From Hydrogenophaga sp. (GTDB lineage Bacteria; Pseudomonadota; Gammaproteobacteria; Burkholderiales; Burkholderiaceae_C): a stretch of DNA of 64,000 nucleotides. The number at the start of each line of letters is the position of its first letter. The first letter of the stretch is position 1. The notes under the pieces are model-generated. The model had not been told where the DNA came from. It saw nothing but the letters and a program-made list of their open reading frames with translations, and made no database searches. The position numbers and the translations under genes were made by a program. This document shows positions 7,287 to 13,450 of the stretch, piece by piece. The DNA lies in contig JACVCO010000004.1 of NCBI GenBank assembly GCA_016741995.1, positions 124,001-188,000 on the forward strand, given 5' to 3'.

Positions 7287-7801
7287 GCCGCCACCTCGCC
7301 CGAAGCATTGAAGGACTGAAGCAGCAATCTGCGGACGAGCCGGACCCGGCCCTCGAACTTCTTGACGTGGCTGCCCTGGCCGCCGCTGCCGAAGTTCTGG
7401 AGCCAGGCGCCGTCCTCGGAGTACTGCGTGCTGGTCCAGGCCCAGCCGCCACCGATCTGCTCTTTCAGCGTGGCAAAGAGCTGCAGCGCCTCGATGCGCG
7501 AGGGCAGGTAGAGCTCACCCTCCAGCGCCAGGATGTCTTTGCCGAGCTTGGAGCCCGACGCGGCCATGGCCTGCGTGTTGGCCAGGCCGTCGTGCAGGTT
7601 CGTCGCCTTGGTGTTGCCGTACTTGCCGCTCCAGGCGCGCAGGCCCAACTGGTCGAAGCCATCGGGCAGCAGCAGCGCGAAGACGCGGCCATCAGCGTAG
7701 GCGACAGGTCCGGCGTACCAGGCGGATTGGTCGGGCCAGTACTGGCCTGGTGTGGGTGGTTGCACACCCTGCTGGGCTGCAACCAAGGCTGCTTCGCGCA
7801 T
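7283..7801 (-). CDS. DGR target protein 3 (C-type lectin / DUF1566-like variable protein), first gene of the leftward operon
   Basis: 172 residues. The C-terminal lectin-like module is W-A-W-T-S-T-Q-Y-S-E-D-G-A-W ... K-K-F-E-G-R-V-R-L-V-R. VR3 is followed by 14 extra residues (LLLQSFNASGEVAA), so the variable region is not at the very end. It lies 7 kb from the TR and is the first gene after the leftward promoter. The ATG at 7801 follows GGAGG (plus 7807-7811) at good spacing. Nine of ten TR Asn codons are changed, mostly to Gly and Ser. The VR carries two non-adenine changes in the homology end, so recent mutagenesis is less certain than for targets 1 and 2. Confidence 0.85.
   Translation of the reverse strand: MREAALVAAQQGVQPPTPGQYWPDQSAWYAGPVAYADGRVFALLLPDGFDQLGLRAWSGKYGNTKATNLHDGLANTQAMAASGSKLGKDILALEGELYLPSRIEALQLFATLKEQIGGGWAWTSTQYSEDGAWLQNFGSGGQGSHVKKFEGRVRLVRRLLLQSFNASGEVAA
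7326..7430 (-). repeat. DGR variable repeat VR3 (in target protein 3)
   Basis: 105 bp aligned gap-free to TR. There are 15 differences at TR adenines and two elsewhere (CGC to CGG and GTT to GTC in the GC-rich 3' end). Confidence 0.88.
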
Positions 7802-7836
7802 CGCTTCCTCCAGCGCCCGGGATGGGCGTGAAGGAA

Positions 7837-7865
7837 ATACTACGTATTGTGGTCATGCTTGTCAA
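7837..7865 (-). promoter_or_regulatory. Leftward early promoter (PL-like) of the DGR operon
   Basis: On the minus strand a perfect -35 TTGACA (plus 7860-7865) is followed after 17 bp by TAGTAT (plus 7837-7842). It lies 36 bp upstream of the target-3 start. Two operator-like dyads flank it: 7839-7850 covers the -10 and 7867-7878 lies just behind the -35. It should drive the chain of genes ending in the reverse transcriptase and be blocked by the repressor. Confidence 0.75.
7839..7850. promoter_or_regulatory. Operator-like dyad OL1
   Basis: ACAATACGTAGT on the minus strand. Matches the 12-bp pattern ACAAnACGTTGT in 11 of 12 positions (n counted as a match) and overlaps the leftward -10. Confidence 0.55.
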
Positions 7866-7866
7866 C

Positions 7867-7878
7867 ACAAAACGTTGT
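7867..7878. promoter_or_regulatory. Operator-like dyad OL2
   Basis: ACAAAACGTTGT, with symmetric ends ACAA and TTGT. Located immediately behind the leftward -35; centre 28 bp from OL1. Confidence 0.55.
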
Positions 7879-7920
7879 ATTCGGCACGTCGCTATCGTTC
7901 CACCCCGCTCCCAGGGGGGG

Positions 7921-8370
7921 TCAGGGTGTTCCCAACCGATGTAGCAGGGGGTGGCTGGTGCCGGGAACAACGCTGCGAATGTTGGTGCCACCAGGCTGGA
8001 AGAGAACAAGGTACGGCTTGAATCCAACATAGCCGCCGTAGGAGTTCTTGGCATTTACCTCAATCGGGACCAGATAGCCAATCCAACGGATGCCGCCGCC
8101 CTGGATGAGCGCTTCGTTTCCGTAGGCCCGCTCCGGCTTCCCAATGCGGTACCTGGCGCTCTCCGGATCTTTAAGGGTTTGCTCAAAGTGCGCTCGAATC
8201 AAGTCTTCGTGGGTGCTGGGTGGGGCCCCGAAATCCGCATTCGCTGGAAGTGGCGCAAACATCCCGCTTGTGGCGCAACCAGTCATCACGAGCGTCGCGG
8301 AGGCCAGCATGAGCCAGGCCAGAGCAGCTCGTGCCCTATGGATCAATCGTCCCGCGCAGTTTGAAGACAT
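7921..8370 (-). CDS. Prophage lipoprotein encoded downstream of the repressor
   Basis: 149 residues with a lipoprotein signal: a basic N-terminus, hydrophobic core (AALAWLMLASATLVM), then the lipobox TGC near residues 31-32. The mature part (about 118 residues) is soluble, with an Asn/Tyr/Gly-rich central stretch. It begins 23 bp after the repressor gene on the same strand, so it is probably made in lysogens. That placement suggests lysogenic conversion or superinfection exclusion, as known for lipoproteins such as Cor and Llp in other phages. This is an inference; no family is recognised. Confidence 0.7.
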   Translation of the reverse strand: MSSNCAGRLIHRARAALAWLMLASATLVMTGCATSGMFAPLPANADFGAPPSTHEDLIRAHFEQTLKDPESARYRIGKPERAYGNEALIQGGGIRWIGYLVPIEVNAKNSYGGYVGFKPYLVLFQPGGTNIRSVVPGTSHPLLHRLGTP

Positions 8371-8393
8371 AGATCTTTGCCCCTTCCTGTTGC

Positions 8394-8789
8394 TTAACCG
8401 ACGGTTCCGTTGCGCGGGCCGCCGTGGCTTTTTTCAGGCGAAGACCCATTGGGGGCCACCGCATCGATCATGGCCTCAATGGCGTCCCAGAAGGTGTGGG
8501 GGATCTCGTGCGCTCGTTCGAGCCGAATCATTCGCTGTAAGGCGGCCTTGCTTTCGGCAGATAGTCCATCCACGGTGTCCTCTGGCGCTATTCCATGAGT
8601 AATCCAGGTGCGAGGCACCTCCAACTTGTCAGCAATCCGGTTGATGTCCTCTAGTGAGGGCTGCCGCGAGCCGGCGAGCCAATGCTGAAGCCCGCCTTGA
8701 GTCATCTCAAGCTGGGCGGAGAGGGCGTCCTGGGTAACCCCAAGCTGCTTCATGCGAGCTTTTGCCCTGTCTCTCCACGTCTTTTCCAT
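8394..8789 (-). CDS. CI-like phage repressor lacking a peptidase domain
   Basis: 131 residues. The N-terminal ~65 form an HTH_XRE/lambda-repressor-type DNA-binding domain (MKQLGVTQDALSAQLEMTQGGLQHWLAGSRQPSLEDINRI, quoted here by position, residues 11-50). The rest is a short helical region; the Ser-Lys (S24/LexA-like) cleavage domain is missing. The start at 8789 is preferred to an upstream in-frame ATG because residues from there match the family. It is divergent from the Cro-like gene, with operator dyads between them. Lack of the auto-cleavage domain means induction cannot use the classic RecA route. Confidence 0.82.
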   Translation of the reverse strand: MEKTWRDRAKARMKQLGVTQDALSAQLEMTQGGLQHWLAGSRQPSLEDINRIADKLEVPRTWITHGIAPEDTVDGLSAESKAALQRMIRLERAHEIPHTFWDAIEAMIDAVAPNGSSPEKSHGGPRNGTVG

Positions 8790-8813
8790 CGGAAAAGTGT
8801 GGCCGGCCCACCC

Positions 8814-8839
8814 ACAAAACGGAATCGACAATACGTTGT
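8814..8839. promoter_or_regulatory. Operator region between repressor and Cro-like genes
   Basis: A full dyad ACAATACGTTGT lies at 8828-8839. A half match ACAAAACG lies 14 bp away at 8814-8821. They share the pattern seen at the leftward promoter, which argues that one regulator controls both. Confidence 0.55.
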
Positions 8840-8847
8840 GAGGCGAC

Positions 8848-8877
8848 TTGCCACCACACTCTGTAGTACACCATAAT
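8848..8877 (+). promoter_or_regulatory. Rightward early promoter (PR-like)
   Basis: TTGCCA at 8848-8853, 18-bp spacer, CATAAT at 8872-8877. The predicted start of transcription falls at about 8884, the A of the Cro-like ATG. Confidence 0.5.
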
Positions 8878-8883
8878 GTGGTC

Positions 8884-9126
8884 ATGAGATTACGCGACTA
8901 CCTTCAGAAGCACCGCCTCACCCAGGCCGCGTTTGGACAGCGCCTCCATCCCCCAGTGACCCAGGGGAAGGTCAACCACTGGATCAACGGGACGCGCCGC
9001 GTGAGCCTGGCGGAAGCGCTTCAGATTGAGGCGGTTACGGGTGGCGAAGTTAGCCCGGCAGATCTCGTCCGCCTGGATTCGGCTCATGCGCACGAGCCAA
9101 GTGGCTCGCCACGCGCTACCTGTTGA
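8884..9126 (+). CDS. Cro-like HTH regulator
   Basis: 80 residues. A YdaS/Cro-type helix-turn-helix is visible (LRDYLQKHRLTQAAFGQRL, then a recognition helix in VTQGKVNHWINGTRRVSL). The start at 8884 fits the family; the frame is open further upstream but nothing supports it. No Shine-Dalgarno precedes the ATG and the predicted transcript starts at it, so the mRNA may be leaderless. It is divergent from the repressor and first in the rightward early operon. Confidence 0.75.
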   Translation: MRLRDYLQKHRLTQAAFGQRLHPPVTQGKVNHWINGTRRVSLAEALQIEAVTGGEVSPADLVRLDSAHAHEPSGSPRATC

Positions 9127-9132
9127 TCTGTT

Positions 9133-9195
9133 GGCTCGCATCCAAAAATTTTGGCCGCGCGAGCCTCTCAACACCGCACAACGAATTTGAGAGGC
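9133..9195 (+). promoter_or_regulatory. Two overlapping hairpins in the leader of the CII-like gene
   Basis: Arms GGCTCGC (9133-9139) and GCGAGCC (9159-9165) enclose the palindrome CCAAAA-A-TTTTGG (9142-9154). A second stem pairs GCCTCTCAA (9163-9171) with TTGAGAGGC (9187-9195). The two share bases 9163-9165, so they compete. The second includes the GAGAGG Shine-Dalgarno of the gene at 9203. Position between cro-like and cII-like genes is that of a regulated leader. Confidence 0.5.
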
Positions 9196-9202
9196 ACTGG
9201 AA

Positions 9203-9571
9203 ATGCACCAGGTATCCATCCCCGTCCCGGTTGCTCCCCATGAGGTGAGCCGCAAGACTTCGCTCGGCGGCGCAATTGATTTGTGCCTGGAGATCGGGGG
9301 CAAAGAGCCCAAGGAAGTGCAGCACGCGCTGAAACTCGACAAGGCCCAGTTCAGCCGGTGGCAGTCAGGCCAGGAAGGCGTGATCTGGCCGCGCCTGTGT
9401 GGGGTGATGGACCACTGCGGAAATGACGCGCCGCTGCTCTGGATGAACCACTCCCGTGGCTACGACCTGTATGCCATGCGCAAGGTCGAGACCGAGCTGG
9501 AGCGAGAGAACCGCGAGCTGCGTGAGCAGAACATGGCCCTTCTGCAGGTCATTCGAGGCGCCAAGGTCTGA
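9203..9571 (+). CDS. CII-like phage regulator
   Basis: 122 residues. The centre has a CII/YdaT-type helix-turn-helix (KEPKEVQHALKLDKAQFSRW). The C-terminus is a coiled-coil-like helix (KVETELERENRELREQN), suitable for oligomerisation. Located right after the Cro-like gene, as cII is in lambdoid phages. Its stop overlaps the next start (TGATG). It could act as activator of lysogeny or as a replication co-factor; the sequence alone does not decide. Confidence 0.65.
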   Translation: MHQVSIPVPVAPHEVSRKTSLGGAIDLCLEIGGKEPKEVQHALKLDKAQFSRWQSGQEGVIWPRLCGVMDHCGNDAPLLWMNHSRGYDLYAMRKVETELERENRELREQNMALLQVIRGAKV

Positions 9572-10584
9572 TGGACAACGTTCACCAGGTGCTCCACCAG
9601 ATGATGGAGTTCGGCATCGAGCTGCGCGACAAAGACAGTCGGCGCTTTCCGGTGCTGAGCAGGCGCACCACGTGCGGCGCCGGCGGCAAGTACTGGTACA
9701 AGCTCTACGAGTTCCGGCCTCGTGCGGGGGGCCGCTTCCTGGTGGGCTCTTTCGGCAGCTACCGCTCGGGCAAGGCCGAGAAGGTGGAGGTCGACTGGAA
9801 GCCGCTGGGAGAGGCCGAGCGCGAGCGTTTTCGAGCCGAACGCGAGGCCGCACGGAAGCGCGAGGCGGAAGCTCGCGCTGAGGAGGCCAGGCAAGCCGCC
9901 ATGAGTGCCGCCGACCTGTGGGCCTCGGGCGCGCGCGCCGGCACATCGGCCTACCTGGCCAGCAAGGGCGTGGCGGGCGAGTCCTGCCGCTACCTGCCCG
10001 ACGGCTCGCTGCTTGTGCCGCTGTTGCGATACGACATGCCGCGCGAGCAGGCGCTGCGCGCCGTGCAGCGCATCTATCCGGCACCGCGGAAGCACCCCCG
10101 CACGGGCGAGGCGTTGCCGCAGAAGGTCTTCACCAAGGGCTTCGCTAAGACAGGATGCAGTGTGCGACTGGGCGAGATCGCTTCAGACGCGCCCCTGCTC
10201 ATCGTGTGCGAGGGCTACGCGACAGGCCTGTCGATCCGCGCCGCGATCGAGCAGCGCTGGCCCGTGTTCGTGGCGCTCGACGCCTACAACCTGGCCCCCG
10301 TGGTCGAGCTGCTGCACCGGCTGTATCCGCAGACCTTCATCCTGATTTGTGCCGATGACGACTGGCTGACCGCCGACCACCAGGGGCCGAACCCCGGGCG
10401 ACGCGCAGCGCGCGTGGCGGCCAAGCAGGCCAACGAGTGCGAGATCGTCTGGCCGGTGTTCGCCGCGGCCACGCGAGCGCCCAAAGACACCGACTTCAAC
10501 GACCTGCATCAGCGTGAGGGGCTGCCTGTCGTGCAGCGTCAGCTGCAGCGCGTCGTGGGTTTGATTCTGGAGTTGATGGATTGA
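9571..10584 (+). CDS. Toprim-domain primase
   Basis: 337 residues. The N-terminus is followed by a long charged helix (EAERERFRAEREAARKREAEARAE, residues about 75-100), then a Toprim fold. Toprim motifs are visible as LLIVCEGYATGLSI (catalytic Glu) and ILICADDDW (the DxD pair), with PKDTDFNDLHQ near the end. Members of this family make RNA primers for phage or plasmid replication. It pairs with the helicase gene downstream, whose TTG start overlaps its stop. Confidence 0.85.
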   Translation: MDNVHQVLHQMMEFGIELRDKDSRRFPVLSRRTTCGAGGKYWYKLYEFRPRAGGRFLVGSFGSYRSGKAEKVEVDWKPLGEAERERFRAEREAARKREAEARAEEARQAAMSAADLWASGARAGTSAYLASKGVAGESCRYLPDGSLLVPLLRYDMPREQALRAVQRIYPAPRKHPRTGEALPQKVFTKGFAKTGCSVRLGEIASDAPLLIVCEGYATGLSIRAAIEQRWPVFVALDAYNLAPVVELLHRLYPQTFILICADDDWLTADHQGPNPGRRAARVAAKQANECEIVWPVFAAATRAPKDTDFNDLHQREGLPVVQRQLQRVVGLILELMD

Positions 10585-12251
10585 CCGACGCCGATGAACC
10601 GGCAGGCATGCCACCACCACCGCCGCCAGTACTCGCCGAGAGCGTCGAGTCCAAGGCTGATGGTGCAGGCGTGCCAGAAATGCCGCAGGAAAGCGCCGAC
10701 GCTGACGGGCCGCCTACCAATGTTGTAGCCCTCAGCCGCGGCCGCAAGCGGGCATCCAAGGCCTCAGCAGCGACGAATGCAGTCGATGCCCCCCCTTCCC
10801 CTGAAAGCGCGAGCGCACCTTCGACGGGGAACGGGGGGGACAAGGCGGGCGGCAAACCCAAGCGCAAGGTCGATTGGGGACGCTACACCTACCTCGTCGA
10901 GAACTTCGTGCTGATCTATCCGACCGACACGGCCTGGGACATGGCCAAGCGCAAGCAGGTCAAGATCAGCAACATGGCCCACATGTTCGGCTCGGACTAC
11001 GTTCGCATGTGGAAGGCCTCCCCCGACCGCCGCTCGATCGACGAGGAGGACCTGGTCTTCGATCCCACGATGGCCTGCGGGCCAGAGAAGATCAACCTGT
11101 ATCGCGGCTTCGCCCTGCAGCCCGTGGCCTGCACCGAGGAGGATGTCGCGCCAATGCTCGATCTCCTGTACCACCTCTGTGGGCGGTGTCAGGGCGACCA
11201 TTCGAGCATTGAGGCCGTCATGGAGTGGGTTCTGCGCTGGCTGGCGCTGCCCCTGCAGCGCCCAGGCGCAAAGCCGCGCTCGGCGTTGGTGTTCCATGGA
11301 CCTCAGGGCACCGGAAAGAACCTGTTTTTCGACGTGGTCAAGGCCATGTATGGCGAGTACGGGATCATGGTCGGCCAGACCGAGATCGAGGACAAGTTCA
11401 ACGGCTGGATGAGCGCCAAGCTGCTCGTCATCGGCAATGAGGTGGTGAGCCGGCAGGAGCTGTACCACAACAAGAATCGGCTCAAGTGGGTGATCACCGA
11501 GGACGTGATCCCCATCCGGACGATGCACACCGACAGCCGCAGCGAGCGCAACCACGCCAACGTAGTGTTTCTGTCGAACGAGCGCCAGCCGCTTGTGCTG
11601 GAAATCGGGGATCGGCGCTACCTGGTGGTCTACACCCCCGTGCCCGAAGACGGCGCGCTCTACACCCGCGTCCGCGACTTCCTGGCCAACGACGGGCCGG
11701 CGAAGTGGATGCACTTCCTGCTGCAGTACGACCTGGGCGACTTCCACGAGCACACCAAGCCGCTCATGACCGAGGCCAAGCAGGACCTCATTGAGCTGAG
11801 CATGCGCCCTGACGAGCGCTTCATGAACGAGTGGCTTGGGGGCTACCTGCATCTGCCCATGCAGGTGTGTTCTGCCGAGCAGCTATACCGCGCATTCCGA
11901 CGATGGTGCGACAACGCTGGCGAGCGCTACCCCCCTCCCCAGCATGTGTTCACGAACGGCGCCAGACGGTGGGTGTCTGAGCGCATCGAGCGCGACGGGA
12001 AGGGCGAGCGGCTTGATCCGTGCCTGAACTACAAAGTGGTGACGCTGCCGGCCGACCCTGCCTCGTCGAGCGGCAGACGGTCGGTGCGGTGCTGGCTTCC
12101 CCGCGGCACTGGCCCGCTGAATGGGGTCAGCGAGGGCGAGTGGGCGGCCTCGGCCGTGGACACGTTCGAGACCGCCCTCGGGCGCTTCCTGCGCACCCGC
12201 GAGGGATCGGATGAGCCTCACGAGGCCAAGTCCGGAGGGTCGAAGCCGTGA
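10581..12251 (+). CDS. Phage replicative helicase (D5/DUF5906-type superfamily 3)
   Basis: 556 residues from TTG 10581 (alternative ATG at 10608). A Pro/Ala-rich N-terminus of about 90 residues precedes the ATPase core. Walker A is FHGPQGTGKNLFF near residue 237, followed by a Walker B-like LLVIGNEV. A sensor-like VVFLSNERQPLVLEIGDRRYLV follows. This is the helicase domain paired with Toprim or primase domains in many phages and satellites. It loads at the replication origin; a candidate origin lies directly downstream. Confidence 0.82.
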   Translation: MTDADEPAGMPPPPPPVLAESVESKADGAGVPEMPQESADADGPPTNVVALSRGRKRASKASAATNAVDAPPSPESASAPSTGNGGDKAGGKPKRKVDWGRYTYLVENFVLIYPTDTAWDMAKRKQVKISNMAHMFGSDYVRMWKASPDRRSIDEEDLVFDPTMACGPEKINLYRGFALQPVACTEEDVAPMLDLLYHLCGRCQGDHSSIEAVMEWVLRWLALPLQRPGAKPRSALVFHGPQGTGKNLFFDVVKAMYGEYGIMVGQTEIEDKFNGWMSAKLLVIGNEVVSRQELYHNKNRLKWVITEDVIPIRTMHTDSRSERNHANVVFLSNERQPLVLEIGDRRYLVVYTPVPEDGALYTRVRDFLANDGPAKWMHFLLQYDLGDFHEHTKPLMTEAKQDLIELSMRPDERFMNEWLGGYLHLPMQVCSAEQLYRAFRRWCDNAGERYPPPQHVFTNGARRWVSERIERDGKGERLDPCLNYKVVTLPADPASSSGRRSVRCWLPRGTGPLNGVSEGEWAASAVDTFETALGRFLRTREGSDEPHEAKSGGSKP

Positions 12252-12511
12252 TGCCGTTTCGCCGCCCCCGTAACAGCGATACGCCGCAAGGCCGCGTCGT
12301 TACGTGCGTTACGCCTGTTTCGCTACCTCTCCCGCATGGGTGCGCACAGGTGCATGGGCGGGTGCGCGTGCGTACATGCACGTGCACGCGGGCAAACCCC
12401 CGAAACACGCGTAACGCACGTAACGACGCGGGCTGCTGGCGCAACGCACTCGCGCGCAGGCGTAACACACCCGGTCTTTCCCTTCCAAAAAAAATGAGGA
12501 GTGAGTTTTGA
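12251..12511 (+). CDS. Small Arg/Asn/Thr-rich ORF across the inverted-repeat region (doubtful)
   Basis: 86 codons. The ATG overlaps the helicase stop (TGATG) and the stop overlaps the TTG of the next gene, so translation could be coupled on both sides. The product is low-complexity (RVRVRTCTCTRANPRNTRNARN) because it covers a repeat-rich palindromic region. I suspect the DNA structure matters and the frame is incidental. Confidence 0.3.
   Translation: MPFRRPRNSDTPQGRVVTCVTPVSLPLPHGCAQVHGRVRVRTCTCTRANPRNTRNARNDAGCWRNALARRRNTPGLSLPKKMRSEF
12298..12425. repeat. 25-bp inverted repeat with GTTACG/CGTAAC iterons; candidate phage origin
   Basis: Arms 12298-12322 and 12401-12425 are inverted copies with one mismatch, 78 bp apart. 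CGTAAC/GTTACG hexamers occur in both arms and also at 12270-12275 and about 12461-12466. The loop has further GTGCAC palindromes. It follows the helicase gene, a common place for a phage origin. Confidence 0.55.
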
Positions 12512-13308
12512 AGATCAACATTCGAGAGAACTTCAAGGCTGTGGATGACGCCCTCTTGGAGGCGCGCAACCAGGTGCCCTTCGCGCTGGCCAGAGCGTTG
12601 ACCAAGACGGGGCAGCAGGTGCGAGATGCCCAGCGCAGTGAGATCGAGCGCGTGTTCGATCGACCCACCCGCTACACGCGCAACGCGGTGTTCCTGCGCA
12701 CCGCGACCAAGCAGCGACTGGAGGCAGAGGTGTGGCTTAAGGATGGCGACCGCCCCACCCACTACCTGCTGCCGCAGATCGAGGGGGGCTCTCGCCCGCT
12801 CAAGCGCTTCGAGCAACGCCTGGTGATGGCCGGGTACATGACACCCACCGAGCGCGCCGTGCCCGGCGGCGGTGCACAGCTTGACCAGCACGGCAACATG
12901 AGCCGCGGCCAGATCACCAAGATCCTCAGCCAGTTGCGCACGGCCGCTGTCGCAGGGGACTTCTCGAATGCGAGCGACAGTCGTCGCAGCCGTGCCAAGC
13001 GGGCGAAGGAGGCGTACTTCGTGAGCCGTGGCCCGGGTCGCTGGAAGGGCATAGGCTCGTGGAAGGGTGGCTTGAAGTCCCAGCACCTGCCTCGCGGCGT
13101 CTGGGTGCGCCGCAGCTTCGGCCCGTGGGGCACGGCTGTGAAGCCAGTCCTGCTGTTTGTGCCGCGCGCAACTTACCGGCCGCGCTACCACTTCTTCGAG
13201 CTGGCCCGCCGCGTGGTCGAGCAGCAGTTCGAGGGCAACTTCGCTGACAGCTGGCGCGACGCGATGCGATCGGCCCGTCTGGCAGGGCAGGGGAGGCTGT
13301 TCGCATGA
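12508..13308 (+). CDS. Phage minor tail protein Z-like (GPZ family)
   Basis: 266 residues from TTG 12508, with GAGGAG (12496-12501) as Shine-Dalgarno. Motifs resemble lambda gpZ-type proteins: a helical N-terminus (VPFALARALTKTGQQVRDAQRSEI), the VFDRPTRYTRNAVF segment, and an Arg/Trp-rich centre. gpZ-type proteins terminate the tail tube on the head side. It is unusually placed before the terminase genes rather than among the tail genes. Confidence 0.7.
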   Translation: MKINIRENFKAVDDALLEARNQVPFALARALTKTGQQVRDAQRSEIERVFDRPTRYTRNAVFLRTATKQRLEAEVWLKDGDRPTHYLLPQIEGGSRPLKRFEQRLVMAGYMTPTERAVPGGGAQLDQHGNMSRGQITKILSQLRTAAVAGDFSNASDSRRSRAKRAKEAYFVSRGPGRWKGIGSWKGGLKSQHLPRGVWVRRSFGPWGTAVKPVLLFVPRATYRPRYHFFELARRVVEQQFEGNFADSWRDAMRSARLAGQGRLFA

Positions 13309-13450
13309 GTCTTCCGACGGCGGCCCGGGGCCCCACCCCCGTCACGGGTCCTTCCAGCAAGGTCCAGCCTGAGGGTAGTTCGGGGCCCGACAACGCGCTA
13401 GCGGAGCAGCCTGGGAAAAGTGAACGATCAGGTGAACGCGGGGGGCATCG

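Noticed and set aside
12248-12511. CRISPR-like or tandem repeat array
   Set aside because: The repeats are inverted and short with irregular spacing; no direct-repeat/spacer periodicity.
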